This document shows, piece after piece, positions 1-12,747 of a stretch of 64,000 bases of DNA. Source of the DNA: Calendula officinalis. Its lineage: Eukaryota > Streptophyta > Magnoliopsida > Asterales > Asteraceae. Location of the stretch: NCBI GenBank assembly GCA_963853835.1, contig OY970821.1:47508646-47572645 (forward strand), in the 5' to 3' direction. The notes under the pieces were generated by a model. The model worked only from the letters and a program-made list of their open reading frames with translations. It searched no databases and was not told the origin of the DNA. The number at the start of each line of letters is the position of its first letter. Within the stretch, counting starts at the first letter, position 1. The position numbers and the translations under genes were made by a program.

Positions 1-1408
1 AATTTAATTCTAAATCTTTAAATTTTGCTAATTTATCTAAATGTTCATTATTTACCCTTTCAAGTTCAAGAATAGTTAATTTTAAAGTTTTTTCTTTCTG
101 TACTAAAGTTTTAAGATCAACAATCATGTACTCAAAAATCTTTTCTTTTTCATTCACTGAATAAGTTTGAAAGGAACTCACCTTGTACAACTGAGTGGAA
201 TCCCAATCAGTATGAACACTCATACTCTCAGCTTCTTTGATATCCCTCTCAAAGGAGCTCTTCAAATCCTATTCAGTGAAAGCCATAAAGGCTTTGTTTT
301 CAACTTCTTCCTCATCATCACTGAGCTCTTCATCCATCCAAGCTTCAGAGTAAAGTGCTTGATGAGGTGCTCCATTCCCTGCTGCACCCTTGCCCTTGCT
401 CCAGTTCTTCAACTTGACATACTTGTCTCTATACCGTTTGGCTCGGTATGCAATCTTGTCATTCTGATCAGTTTCAGTTGACTTGGTATGACAGTTGGCA
501 GCAATGTGTCCATGCTTTCCACACCTGTAACAAAGACCTGGTCTTGGGTCAGTATTGGAAGAGCTAACACCCAGCCCCTTCTTCTTCAACTGATCCAGCT
601 TCATAGACATAAGAGCCATTTGAGTTTCAAGCTCCTCTGCCTCAGCATCAGCAAGATCAACCTCTGGCTCTTCAGGCTCGGTGACAGTATAGGCCTGTTG
701 CACAACTAGAGCCATGCCAGTGGAAGTCTTGTCAGTTTTCTTCCAATTGATCAGTCTTGCAGCATTGTTCTCCTCATGATTCAACATTAAACCATACAGA
801 GGTTGAAGAGTGTATGTTTCAATGTTGTTAGCAGCATTGACAGAATTTGTCATATCAAGAAATTGTTGAGGAAGACTGTCCAGAAATTTTTAAACAAGTT
901 CTCCTTCGTCCCTCACAATCCATACACTAATGAGATCTTGGATAATAGTATTGAACCTGTTATAGAGAGTGGTGATGTCTTTATTAGGACTTGAGAAGAA
1001 GTTCTCATACTTCCTTCTCATGTTGCTTTTTCTCTGCAACTTCACCTTTGTTGTGCCTTCATAGGTGACTGATAAGCTATCCCACATAGCCTTAGCAGTT
1101 GGCAATTTCATAAATGCATTCAATATTTCCTTGGTAACTGCATTACCAATCACCCCCTTACCTCTGGAGTTTAGACTGTACAGCTGACGCTCAGTATCAG
1201 TCCATGGATGCTTCGGTTTAGGAACTGTTCTGGTGCTCTCAGGAGCATCATCAGTAGCTGCTACGGGTTCCACAGTTTGTGGAATTATGGGACCATCATT
1301 TAGTACTGTGAGCATTTCATGGTGAATAGATGCAAGATACCATTGAGCTTTTAGTTTCCATTGATGGAAATCTTTGCCATCAAAGATAGGCACTCCCTTT
1401 CCAGACAT
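1..1408 (-). pseudogene. SIRE-like Copia gag (broken, runs off the window)
   Basis: Gag of a Copia LTR retrotransposon, which would coat element RNA in cytoplasmic particles. Reading starts at the ATG at 1408 and runs leftwards in one frame, with in-frame stops at 890-892 (TAA) and 269-271 (TAG). The first 170 residues resemble the UBN2/Retrotran_gag_2 family, with the pattern W.SL...YEGT.KVK typical of SIRE/Maximus gags. A CCHC zinc knuckle CYRCGKHGHIAANC lies at about 475-520. Beyond the second stop, to base 1, the frame is lysine- and leucine-rich and looks like a coiled coil. Protease, integrase and RT would lie left of the window. The gene sits just inside a 5' LTR and primer site of the same orientation. 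The stops make this copy non-functional unless they are sequencing errors. The Copia gag call is firm; the SIRE lineage is inferred. Confidence 0.88.
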
Positions 1409-1517
1409 GACTGGTGCAACAATAGAAGATATTTTGAATTTTGGAATTTGGGAAGGGTATGTGTAAGGAATGGCTGCCAGGGTAATAGATCGACTAAATA
1501 AGAATTTATTTAGCCTT

Positions 1518-1528
1518 CTCTGATACCA
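1518..1528 (-). promoter_or_regulatory. Primer binding site (initiator tRNA-Met)
   Basis: On the minus strand the bases read TGGTATCAGAG, matching the complement of the 3' end of plant initiator tRNA-Met. It starts two bases inside the LTR edge at 1531, the usual place for minus-strand DNA priming. It fixes the orientation of the element with the adjoining gag. Confidence 0.85.
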
Positions 1529-1530
1529 GT

Positions 1531-2028
1531 TGTTACGTCACAACACCCTGGTTTTATAGGTTAATTGATAGATTATTATACTATATGAAATATTAAAGTG
1601 ATAACACAAGAATATAGTCAATGTATAAATCCACTAAGTGTGGCTTGTTGCGGAATAAAAAGTCCACTGATCAATTACAAATGTATGGAAGTGAAATTCG
1701 TAAATTGGTAAGTTCTCCTTTACAAGGTGATCTCTATTTATAATGATATAGAGATCTTACATAATGAGCAAAGGAGTAACCGAAGGACTGAACAAGGAAA
1801 ATGATTAAGATAAAGGGATTTGATCTTAGTCAGTTACATAAGAAAATGTAACTTAGTCCTTCTACTAAGTATTGGATTTCCAATACTGAGTAGTGATACC
1901 GAGTGGCCAATACTGCCCACTCAGTATCACTCATAAACTTAGCTAAATTATTCTATAAGCTATTCTAAGCTAGTCTAGGCTGTCTTGTTATCTTAAGATC
2001 CTAAAGGGTAAGGCTTTTCGCCTTAACA
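1531..2028 (-). repeat. 5' LTR of minus-strand SIRE-like Copia element
   Basis: A 498-bp LTR bounded by TG...CA when read on the minus strand (TGTTAAGGC to ACGTAACA). It is clearly the same family as the plus-strand LTR at 4719-5203; long stretches align, including a TATAAATA box (complement at 1735-1742) followed by AGAGATC. It also holds the inverted-repeat motif CAGTATTGG / CCAATACTG. Outside it, at 2029, the sequence changes abruptly. The matching 3' LTR lies beyond the left edge of the window, so the TSD cannot be tested. Confidence 0.85.
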
Positions 2029-2153
2029 AGTATAGAAGAGAAGAAGGTGTTGGAGGTTCAAATCAACATACACATGATCCAGCACCGACCTCTGAAGATG
2101 TAAGAAGGGAGTCTGACAAAGTCTCAGGTATGAATTTCTATAAAATCTTTAAA

Positions 2154-2154
<1 letters not shown>
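2029..2154 (+). pseudogene. Short remnant of plus-strand SIRE-like element (interrupted extra ORF?)
   Basis: One plus-strand frame is open for about 36 residues from 2029 and is rich in charged residues, Asn, His and Pro, a composition like the extra ORF at 2699-4594. I read it as the part of the plus-strand element left of the point where the minus-strand element inserted. This is an inference from composition and position only. Confidence 0.35.

Positions 2155-2225
<71 letters not shown>
2155..2225. repeat. (TA)n microsatellite
   Basis: About 70 bases of uninterrupted TA dinucleotides. Open frames across it encode only alternating Tyr-Ile and are not genes. Confidence 0.97.
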
Positions 2226-2228
<3 letters not shown>

Positions 2229-2698
2229 TTCCCCCAAAGAGACTAAGTATTGGCCAGTACCAACTCAATACTGACCAAAGTCTCAAACGAACTTTCAAAT
2301 TTATATACTCTTTTATGGCCAACATAGTTAGCCCACTGCTACTATGCAACATTCATACACTTAGCATTCAATTGATCACTGTCAGTCTACAGTTGTCTCA
2401 ACATTTAAAGGGACAATGGTGGTTGATGTCACACTGACACCCACTGGTGCTACTTGAATCATGCCCAACTTATTTTTGAGTTTGATCACATGATTTAAGA
2501 AGTGATCACAAACCCTTAAGCCACGATAGCCAAATATTTTCTATGGAGTTTTAGCCACATTTCTGTTATCACTCTAATACCAAGTGATAAACATTGAAAA
2601 TAAAAGAATCATATCCCAGGCTTCAAATTTCCAAACCCAAAACCTTTTCAGAAATTGTGACTTATCCTACACTGAGCTACAAAAAATATTCAGACTCA
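2226..2698. other. Retroelement-derived stretch, possible LTR edge
   Basis: No credible coding sequence. At about 2573-2586 the plus strand reads CTCTAATACCAAGTGATAA, which resembles the complement of an initiator-Met primer site followed by a TG-starting LTR edge in minus orientation, with one mismatch. This may be a truncated non-autonomous LTR element lying between the TA tract and the extra ORF. The partner LTR was not found. Confidence 0.3.
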
Positions 2699-4594
2699 CT
2701 TTTTATTGAAAATTTCTTACACATGCTTTGCACAAGTCCACAATATTTCATCATGAACCAGAGGAAATACAGAAGCAGATCATGGCCATGCAGAACACTC
2801 AGAACACCATTCTGGGCAGGATGGACACCATGTGTAGTGAAATTGACTCACCAAAACAGTCAGTGGCGCTACTCCAACAATAACATCAACCTCCACTGAC
2901 TCCACAATCTCAACACGGTGGAGACCATGAAGATCAAGGTGGAGATGATATTGAGCCAAGGCAATCACCCTCCAATGCAGATCCTGAGGGTGATACTGAT
3001 GCTGCCACTGAACCTATGCCCTCCCCTACACATGATGATCCAGAAGGGGACATAGGTGGTGAAACTGAACCTCTTCCTTCCCCATCAAATGATAACAATA
3101 AGGGGAGAAGAAGAGACAACGAGAAGATGAGGTTGATCAACCTGAGCCATCTGCTCAGGGGGAGAAAAGAAGGAAAACAAATGAAGATCAACCTCCACAG
3201 CAACAACAACCATCTCAGCAATTCACTCATACTGAACCACTTCGGTTCCAGTATGAGAGAAGAAGACAAAGAGGGAGGTCAGTCTTGCAACAACTTGAAG
3301 AACCATCTGAGCCATCTGCCCAGGGGAGACTCACCAACCTCAACAGGTTGTTACTGAGCCTCATACTCAGGATGTGAACAACCTGCAGATCGTTGTCTAC
3401 AGGCCATTCATCTGGCCTATTGCCGATGATGATGAAGATGAAGAACCAAATCCAGTGCCAACTCAAAACTTTCTCAACTATGCACTGGATATGGCAGAAC
3501 AAGAAAGCTCTTCATTATCATCCTCCGATGATGAAGAGCCAGAAGAGCCTCAAGATTATCTGGTTACCAGAAGAAGAAGACCACCCACAAGAAGAATGAC
3601 AAATGTGATCTTCACCTCTTCTGAATCAAGTGAGGAACCTGCTCCTTTAATCACCAGACCAAGAAGACCTGTCCGCACCATGGACAGTGATACTGAGCAG
3701 GTTCCAAGAAAGACTCGCCAACAACTCGTTGAAGAACAAGAGAGATTCTTATATGAACAAGATTTGGGGCTGAAAGAAGAACCAGATACTGACCCAGAGA
3801 CTGATACTCCTAGTCCATCTCATAGAGTTACAAGAAAGGGTTCGGACTATATCCAACATTACTGGAATATGGTTGCTGCACGGACACAGTATAAGGAGAA
3901 TAGGAAGGAGTTCTTGAAGACCAAGGCATTTCCCAATGTGAGGAGTATACACTGGTTAAACCTTAATGTCAATAAGGTGAAAGTGTAGAACAAAGAACGA
4001 AAAATTATTATCACCTGCATTGGTTTAATCAGTCCTCCCATGAAGATCTTTCTTCATGAAATTCAGAATATTGGTCTTCAAGACTGGGTGAAGATCACAA
4101 GACTTATCAAAGAGCTTCCAACAAGATCAACATTTGCTCAGAAAGTCTTGGATGAGATCTGTGCAGTTTCTGCAGTATGCTATGAGAAGGGGTTACTCCA
4201 TGAAGTAGAGTATAGGGCACTCAGTGTGATGACTGAAGCATACTCAAACAAAAGACCAAAGTGCCTTCATACATACAAGTTCTTTCAGAAGTACCCTGTT
4301 CCACCTAACCTTATTTTTCAGGATCAAAAGAGTGTCATATATCCAACCTCTGGATATATGTATACTGACTCCGAGGACATGGAGTGCTTTATTTCTGAAG
4401 CAGATCTGCCAAGGGCCCATATCAGTCATCTAGTGGGGCTGAAATGGATGATAACCAAGAAAGAGGACTCTTGGTTCAAAAAGAAGATCATTGCAGTGCT
4501 AAATAACAGAAGGGATGAACTGAGAAAAAGAGAAGAGTTCATCCACATCAAGCAAGAGGTCTTCTATGAGCAGGAATCCATCAACAACAGATAA
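2699..4594 (+). pseudogene. Extra 3' ORF of SIRE-like Copia element (acidic, degraded)
   Basis: Open pieces at about 2699-2850, 2900-3120, 3374-3988 (204 codons) and 4040-4594 (184 codons) follow one another on the plus strand with stops and frame changes between them. The first piece has a heptad-like Gln/Met/Ile-rich stretch. The middle is very acidic with repeated Glu-Pro, Asp-Asp-Glu and Ser-Ser runs alternating with Arg-Arg-Pro patches. The last piece is mixed and helical-looking. No RT, integrase or protease motif is present. It ends 124 bp before a polypurine tract and LTR, so it sits after pol, where SIRE-type elements carry an additional ORF of unsettled function, sometimes called env-like. 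I see no signal peptide or membrane segment here. Assignment to the element is firm from position; function is unknown. Confidence 0.65.
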
Positions 4595-4705
4595 AGAAGA
4601 AGATTCAGCTGTTTAGATGAAGAAGAAGACTTTACGGTCTTCTTATTTATTTTTGTCTTGTTTTGCTTTATTCCTTCTCTTTGTAATATTATCTTGTTAT
4701 CATTA

Positions 4706-4718
4706 GACAGGGGGAGAT
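4706..4718 (+). promoter_or_regulatory. Polypurine tract
   Basis: GACAGGGGGAGAT immediately precedes the TG of the LTR at 4719. Copia elements use such a purine run to prime plus-strand DNA. It confirms the plus orientation and that 4719-5203 is the 3' LTR. Confidence 0.85.
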
Positions 4719-5203
4719 TGTTAAGGCAAAAATCCTTACCCCATTAGGATCTTAAGATAACAAGACAACCTAGACTAGCTTAGATTAGTTTGTAGAATAA
4801 ATTAGCTAAGTCTTGGTGTGATACTGAGTAGGCAGTATTGGCCACTCGGTATTGGAAATCCAATACTGAGTGGAAGGACTGAGTTACATTCTCAAATGTA
4901 ACTGACCAGATCAAATCCCTTGATCTCGGTCACTTTCCTTTATCCAGTCCTTCCATCACTCCTTTGCTTATCTTGTAAGATCTCTATAACACTATAAATA
5001 GAGATCACTTGGTAAAGGAGTACTCGCCAATTTACGTATTCACTTTCACATATTTGTAACTGATCAGTGGTCTTGTTATTCCGCAACAAGCCACACTTAG
5101 TGGATTTATACATTGACTCTAATATTGTGTTCTACACCTTAATTGTCTTAAGTATATTAAATCTATCAATTAACTTATAAACCAGGGTTGTTGTGACCTA
5201 ACA
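4719..5203 (+). repeat. 3' LTR of plus-strand SIRE-like Copia element
   Basis: A 485-bp LTR from TGTTAAGGC to GACCTAACA. TATAAATA at 4993-5000 is the likely promoter TATA box. It contains the hairpin-forming pair CAGTATTGG...CCAATACTG at about 4830-4880. It aligns over its length with the reverse complement of 1531-2028, with many substitutions, so the two elements are different insertions of one family. The 5' LTR of this element lies left of the window. Confidence 0.87.
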
Positions 5204-8200
5204 AGATTTGAAAGATATTCCTATAATCAGCATGCACAAACTTGTGCTTTACTTGTGTCTTTCTGTGACACTGAAACTTCAGGCCTATGTACACTTCTGG
5301 TAGCCATGAGTTTTCGGATACTCATGCTTCTTCATATTGCCTTCAGCTTTAGTGACCTTCACTAAGAGTTTTGGTTAGAGAAGTATCTGCTCAATGGTTC
5401 AACGTTATTGTCCAATGTGCGCTGAACCTGTTACACTATCTGATCTGTTAACCAGTATCTGATTCCGCACGGGGAACTGATCGTTGTTTCAGATAGTGGT
5501 CAGATAGTATAACTGGGTAACTGAAATCTGAACTGATCTGATTCAGTTACCCACAATATGAGGAACTAATCCTCAGATTTTCTTCTAACTACTTGCCTAT
5601 TTGTCTTCATTAAATCTCTTCAGTGGGGGATGCTTTTCGGCAACCCAACACTTTCAGATTAAAATATTTTGATTGTATTATTTAAATTTTTAATTGGATA
5701 AAACCAGATATTAATATAGAACAGATAATTGATTGTTGTGTTATTGTGTACCAAAATCAGAATGACCATAACCATGAAAGTAACCTCCAGTCTGAACCAT
5801 AGAAAAATGCCTCAAGGCAGTTAAAACCGATAGCAACTTCCATAAAATGGGTCAGATTCTTTGGGTCGAAAAACCTGGTTTGAATTTCAAAATTCGGATT
5901 CTCCATGTGATTTTTATAATGGAACATTAACCCAATTTCAAATTCAAAATCGACCCCATCCAAGGGCGTTGCCCCTAGGACCACGTCGAGTCAATATGCT
6001 TTAATCAAAATGAATTTAAATAAGTGTGCACTCCACACAACTTGTACTTGTTTAATATTCATTAGGATTACTTTTGATCAACAAGTGTATCACATTACAC
6101 TTCAATCATATTTGTGATAAGAATCATTAATAATTTATAAGTAATATCGAGATAAACTTTTGATGTAGACTAAGAAAAGATAGTATAGATTGGACCCGTT
6201 GATTCAATGAATAACAAGATAATCCAACCAAAACCACGTTGCTTCACAAATTCCGTGGAAATGGCCTTCAAACTTTCAAACTTTGTTCAACATGAAGAAC
6301 AATTTTGAAAAAAAAACATTTTTCATAATAACTTTAAGTGATTATTGCACTGAGTAAAACACGCTTTAAATACGGCCCAGATTTTCAAATAAGCATAAAA
6401 CAACAAACGGGCCATTAATAAGGCCTAAACAAAGTTCAAGAAAATAAGGAAAAAACACAATAATGCAAATAAAGTATCCAAAAACATCATATTTGGGCCG
6501 GAAATTTGGGTAAACCGGAGGTTTATCATGTAGTAGTCCTCATCTCAAGCTTCGATTTGACTACTCATGGGCCTGAAACAAAGACCCGAAACAAAAGTTA
6601 TGGCATTTTCAATTAAGCCCCTTTTATAATACAATTTTAGGCTTTCATAAATACAAGGATTCCATCCTCTATCATTGGGTCTGCAACAACTTTATATTCT
6701 GCGCTTGCTATATGTAGAGTAACTATGAGTTAACATACACTCCAAGAAAAGGAAAATTGATAAATTGGTTTGTAACATTAAGTATTTGTATAGGTTTTAC
6801 TATTTCAAAGTATTATTTTTAACAAGGATTTCATTAGCATACTAGCAAGTTGCTAGTAGCAAAGGAAAAATGAACAAGGAAATTGCAAGATAAGATAGAT
6901 TATATGGGAAGAATTACAAACCAAATCCAATCAAGCAAAATTTGTTTTTTTTTTCTACAAGTAATCTAAATTAAGGGAAAAAGTTAACATCAAATGAACC
7001 GAACGTTTCTATTTTGAAGATGCAACAGTTTCTATGTAGCCAAATGATCCATATAAAGGTTTGGATGACCACATCAAAGCCCTTCCTCATATTTATGAAT
7101 TGTATTTTAATCTTGAAATTATGGGTCTATTTGATTAGACCGAATAGAAATCGGATGGAATGAAGTTTAATAGGATGACTAATGCAATAGAATTGATCAT
7201 TATATACTGTTATAGTGTTTGGTTAGAGTTTAAAATGAAATGACTTTTAAAACTTATTTTCTATATTGTCTGTAAAATTAAGGGATAAGTTTATTTGTAC
7301 TTTATATATTATTATTAGGGTACCCGTGCAATGTGACGTTAGATACTATATATATTTTCCGGGGATCAAAAGTTGTTTGATTACGCATTTTTCTAACAAT
7401 AGTAGGATAGTCATGTTATGGGTCAGTAACGAGATGAAAAAGATGATGGTGACAAATGGTAGCGAGGTTGGTGATAAATATGACTTAATGGAGGTTAAAA
7501 AAATAATTAGTTGTTCAAGATTTCACATTCAATTGAATGTAAACAAAAAAACATGATTAATTATTTTAAAATTCAAAACATCTACTTGCTATTAGCAAAA
7601 AAATAATAATTGAAAAAGTTAACTTTTTTGGCTACAATCTAATTAGACTTATGATAACGGGAGCTCATCAATTAAAAATGACTTTAAAGTTAAATTGTAT
7701 ATCGTTGTTTTTGTTCGAAAAATTGTGATGTAAATGAATTTACATAAACTTTGGACTCATGTAATTATATGAATATTTGTTATATATGATTAATGGTTGA
7801 TAGCTTTGCATTCAACTTTGTGAAAGTTACGCAACGAGTTAAAGATTGTCCAAAATGAAGTTGTTGTTAATAAGATATCGACTCTAAAAGTGGGGTGGAT
7901 AAATTAAATGGGTGTGAAATTGTTCCACATCAATAGATGAATAAATCTAAGTGATGTTAATAACCAATGAAATGAGAAGGAGGTCAAACTACTTCATTAG
8001 GTTTTCCTTTAGGTGCATAATCTTGGACTACAGATTTATCAAAGCCCGAACTCATGAACGCTTGAGTCTCGAGCTCGTGCGGCTCTATTTTGGCGAACTG
8101 GTTCCTTAACAGTTGGTGAATGTGCTAAAAATCCAGCCTGCTTATTTGGGAAAGTTAATGTGCGAAAATTAAGACATAATATTTGAGAAAGTATCAAATC

Positions 8201-9267
8201 TATTATATTTAGTAAAGATTAAGTAAAAAAATTTAATAATTTTTAGACATATAACACAAATTAAATATCATAAAAACTTGTTAATTTTGAATATATATTA
8301 TAATATGAAACACATAATTCTCAATTATTTTTCTAAAAAGTTAGTGTTATATTTTTAAATTTTATAAATTAGTTTATATGTAAATAAGTTAATTAATTAT
8401 AGTTTTATATAACCCTTCATTTTATGATGGAATTAAAAAATTACCTCCTTTTATGAAATGAAAATTAATTAAAAAGAATGAAAATTACATTAATAATGAT
8501 CTATTCATTTCATCAACTAAAACAAACATGTTTTTTCTATTATAAAGGAATGTAGGTTTCCATTCATTATTTGATTCTAGCATGCGACGGAAAAATAATC
8601 TCAATCTTTTTTTCTATTTAAATTGATGAAAGGCTCTAAAAAATTTAAGTATGCTACATAATAACATAATGGATATGTAGTTCCCTACACTATGTGAACC
8701 AGGCATGAATTTGGTATAAGGGGTGATTTTAAACCCAATTTTTGTAATTTATACACCATAAATTACTTGTACACCAATTTTTGTAATTTATACCCAGTAT
8801 GTGTTTGTAAACTTTACAGTATTACTTATACTGCGTGATACATGCATAACAAAATGGTAAAAAGATTAAATCCCGTTTGATATTGACATTTTGATACGTA
8901 CCATGCATAGTTTTATTTTCAGCTTTCGGTACTTGGCAGCCGGCAGAACACTAACGTTTCAGTTTTTAAGACCACTCTCATCCTTACACCAACTCACGTT
9001 TCAGATTTTTACAAAATCAGCGTCACATCAGCTAACACTCGAACTAACATACTTGTGTCATCAATACATCTTCACTTCAGTTTTTAAGGCTCCACCAATA
9101 TAAAACATACACACACACAAAATATTAAGTACCATATTAAAAACTCTTACCCCCAAACATCTCACCCTTCTTTTCGGCCTCAAGACAGGAAAACTGACGA
9201 GTTGTCAACCGACTCCGCGCGCCATTAGTGGGAATTGGCCGACAACCGTTAGTTCCCACACCGACTA
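5204..9267. other. Intergenic stretch, no gene recognised
   Basis: AT-rich sequence without a recognisable host gene. 5204-5660 has repeated CAGAT/CTGATC words and ends near GTGGGGGATGC, so it may be retroelement-derived. A 75-codon minus-strand frame at 5757-5984 lacks a recognised domain. At about 8738-8800 the phrase CCAATTTTTGTAATTTATAC occurs twice in tandem. No terminal repeats, RNA genes or domain-bearing frames were found. Confidence 0.5.
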
Positions 9268-9272
9268 GCTGA

Positions 9273-9881
9273 TGTTGTTTTTCTTTATATATTCGGTGAT
9301 TAAATAATTAGACAATTACGATATTAAAACCGTATTTGATATTGATAATTCAATATCAAAATCAACAAATAAGAAAGAACCAAATGGAATGAACAAACCT
9401 GATTCTTGATGAAATAACGAACCGCACGGAATTGTGATTCCTGTACTTTAAGGTTTTTACGCACTCTATATGATGCAAGCCTCGGCGTAGAACCCCAGGA
9501 TTTGATGCAGTTTGTCGGTATGATTCTATAGCAATAGAGTTACCGATAACACAAAGTGACTACTTGGAAACACACGAATAATATCAAGACGCATCGAGAG
9601 TGTGGAGAGCTTATTTTTCAAGTGTTGTGGTATGTATGAACTTCACAACTAGAAGTTCTTTATATAGGGAGAGAGCCATCAATATGCTTTATGAAGAGTA
9701 AAGACATATTCTTGTAACTCTTGATTTAATATGCATTATGAAGAGTAAATAAAAAGTTGTAACACTTGGTTTAATATAGCTAGTAAAGATAGTGACATAT
9801 TCAACAAAAGACAAAGCTCCACAACTCCACGCGGCCGATAGGAAATTTGCCAACTTGCAAATACCTTTATAATTTCCAACA
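9273..9881 (-). repeat. 3' LTR of the split Copia element
   Basis: 609 bp, TG...CA, nearly identical to 27195-27803 and of exactly the same length. Read on the minus strand it begins TGTTGGAAATTATAAAGG. The unusual palindromic end TGTTG...CCAACA is shared by both copies. Confidence 0.93.
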
Positions 9882-9890
9882 ATCCCCCAC
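9882..9890 (-). promoter_or_regulatory. Polypurine tract of the split Copia element
   Basis: Minus strand GTGGGGGAT directly next to the LTR start. It is the plus-strand primer position and shows that 9273-9881 is the 3' LTR. Confidence 0.8.
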
Positions 9891-10639
9891 TAAGTTGGAA
9901 AGTTTCCTTTCACTCAGACAAATGTTGTCACCTGGGTGTCACGAAGATTAAACCCATGTTTAATGTGAGCAAACAAGAAGAGATCAATTCAATGGATTCC
10001 TTATAGGTTTAAACCAAGAACCTTAGTAACCTCCCCGGTTTACCCCCACACAACATCTGCCATCTTTGTGTTCTCTCTGAGCACTAATATGGCCATGTGA
10101 AGACAAACCAAAAGTCTTCATTTGAGGCAGCACCACCTCTAGATCAGATAGGAAAAATTTTACAACATCTTCGTTGCTTAGATGTCTCCAAAATTTTGTT
10201 AAGAGTATTAACTCATCCTCGTTCTCGGCAACGACGTACTATCCTACCTCACATGAATCTATCACGATGATAGTACTTCTATCATTAGTAATTTCGTTGT
10301 TACCCATTAAACTTGAAAAATAGGAGCACTAAGTTCAAGTTGGGTTTCCATTACTAACGATTCTAGTTTGGTTTTAGACCCATGACTCTCGCGGTAGATG
10401 TAACCAAATCTCTCGTCAGAGGTTTGGTAAACGGATCCGTCAAGTACTTTGTTGTCTTGACTTAAACAACTTTGATGGTACCACTATCAATTAGTTGTCT
10501 CACATAATGATGTCGAAGACCTACGTGTCTCGACTTCCCATTATATTCATAATTATATACTTTAGACAGTGTGGCCTCACTATCACAGTACATGAGAATT
10601 GAAGGCATCGGAGTATCCCACATACGAATATCCAAGAGT

Positions 10640-12404
10640 AGATCTCTAATCCACTCTGCCTCTTAGCCTGCAGCGCCTAAAGCAATAAGCTCAGCTTCCA
10701 TCGTCGAGTGAGCTATACATGAATGTAACTTGCTCGCCCAAGAAATAGTCCCACCAGCTAGTGTATAAATCCATCCACTTATGGATTTAGAATCACTCAT
10801 GTTATCAATCCAGCTGGCATCTGAATGCCACTCTAGTATACTAGAATTTGACGTGTAAGTCAACTCAAGATTACTAGTTCTTTTCAGGTATCCTAGTACT
10901 CTTCATATTGCCTTCCAGTGCTCTGTACCGGGGTTGACAGTATATTGACTTAGTTTGCTAACTACAAAAGCATTGTCAGGTCTAGTGCAATGTGTAGCAT
11001 ACATCATGCTTCCAATTTGCACTAGCATGTTCTAGTTGAGTCACTGCTCTACTAGAGTTCACTTCAAGTTTTACACTAAAATCGAAAGGAGTGTTAAATT
11101 CCTTAACATTCAAGTGCTGAAACTTTGTCAATATTCTCTCTGTGTAATGATATTGACTTAGAGAAATTTGACTATCTGTCCTTTCACCTTAATACCAAGA
11201 ATGGTATACACTTCCCTTAGATCTTTCATCTTAAAGTTCGAGGATAGGTATTTCTTCATATCAAGTATACCTTGTAGGTGAGTGCCAACGATCAACATAT
11301 CATCAACATAAAGACAGATAACTACAATGTATTCAGATGTGCATTTAGTATAGATACATCTATCAACACTATTATGCTTAAACCAAATGCAGATACAGTG
11401 GTGTCAAAACCCTTATGCCGCTGTTTTGGAGCTTGCTTCAAACCGTACAGTGATTTAATAAGTCTACACACTTTGTTTTCCTGCCCGGATACTATGACAC
11501 CTTCAGGTTGCTATAAGTATATCTCCTCCTTGAGATATCCATTTAGAAAGGCTGTCTTTACATCCATTTTGATGAATGTACAATCCTTTCAATGCTGAGA
11601 TTGCTATAAGAGTTCTAATAGAACTAATTCTAGCAACCGGTGCATATGTATCGAAATAATCAGTACCTTCTCTTTGTCTATAACCTTTAGCGACTACTCT
11701 CGCTTTGTAGACAGATATTGATCCATCTAGATGATACTTCCTCTTGAAGATCCATTTAGATCCTATGGATCTCACACCCTTGGGAAGATCAGTTAACTCC
11801 AACTTCCATTTCCCATAATTGAATCCATTTCATCATTAATGACATCCTTCCATAAAGGAGCATCTCTTGATGTCATGACTTCAGTCTAAGTTTTAGGATC
11901 ATCATATAAATTAATAGCTAAAATGATCTCTCTCGTCACCTTAGATTGAGATCCTTCAACCAAGTATAAAATCGTCTCCAAAAGTCTTTTCCTTTCTGGC
12001 CCTTGTACTTCTATTTGGTTCTTCTACAACAGAAGAAGGTGAGAGAATATCTCGAGAAGTACTGGGTGCTGAAATGGGATTAGAGTTGGATTGGAGATTT
12101 CATCATCTCCTATTAACTTATCGTCGAATAACTCCACATCTCTGGATTCTACATGACACCTGATTCTTTATCCAACAATCGGTAGGCGTTTCTATTCTGC
12201 GCATACCCGATGAATATACTCTTCATAGCTCGAGCTCCCAACTTGGATCATTTACGACCAGGTGTACGATAATAAGTTAAACACCCCCACATTCTTAGAT
12301 AATCTAATCGTTTAGGATCAGGTGTAAGATAATAAGCTAAACACCCCCACACTCTTAGATAATCTAAGTTAGGTTTTCTTTCATTCCATAACTCATATGG
12401 ACTA
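10640..12404 (-). pseudogene. Copia pol: integrase C-terminus, RT and RNase H (broken)
   Basis: Reverse transcriptase and RNase H of the split Copia element. Minus-strand frames show, from right to left: a post-integrase block with SPYELW (near 12400) and GCLAYY; a block KSIFIGYAQNRNAYR at about 12180-12230; RT entry GSKWIFKRK (about 11740-11775); KMDVKTAFLNG (about 11535-11575); the catalytic YVDD at about 11293-11305; and RNase H with HSDASW and TMEAELIALG (10663-10863). Stops and frame changes occur between blocks. In function these enzymes would copy element RNA into DNA and degrade the RNA strand. All key motifs are still legible but no full-length frame remains. The block continues across the nested insertion into 25045-26486. 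Confidence 0.88.
12256..12374. repeat. Tandem duplication inside Copia integrase region
   Basis: A segment of roughly 60 bp (CAGGTGTA.GATAATAAG...TTAGATAATCTAA) occurs twice in direct tandem at about 12258-12311 and 12320-12372 with a few differences. In the minus-strand reading it repeats the block around GCLAYY. It is private damage in this dead element. Confidence 0.7.
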
Positions 12405-12747
12405 GAAAGTGAAGGAATTATGTGCACAGTTAGTCACCTATGATGATACATCCATGCCTACGAAACACTTAAGGGTCACACCGGTGAGGACATGTAATAC
12501 GAACAAGTTATGCAACGATACTACGAAGAGGAATGTTTCATAATAGTCATTATGAATCAGTTAAGTATTAAGTTAAGTTTAACTTATTACTAGATTAGTT
12601 TAACTAACTAATTAATACAAGTAGTTGTACATTTACTAGTTGAGTAAATATACAATGTGTTAATTAAAAGTTATCCATGATATGATTTAAAGCTATTAAA
12701 TCATATAGTAATTGGATAATATTATTGTATAAATTATATAAAGGTTA

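Noticed and set aside
2155..2352. Open frames through (TA)n tracts here and at 43255-43619 and 46461-46667
   Set aside because: They encode only alternating Tyr-Ile from the microsatellite and have no other support.
5757..5984. 75-codon minus-strand frame
   Set aside because: No initiation context, family match or neighbours that I can support; left as part of the unresolved stretch.
7266..7556. 96-codon plus-strand frame
   Set aside because: AT-rich composition, no domain; probably chance.
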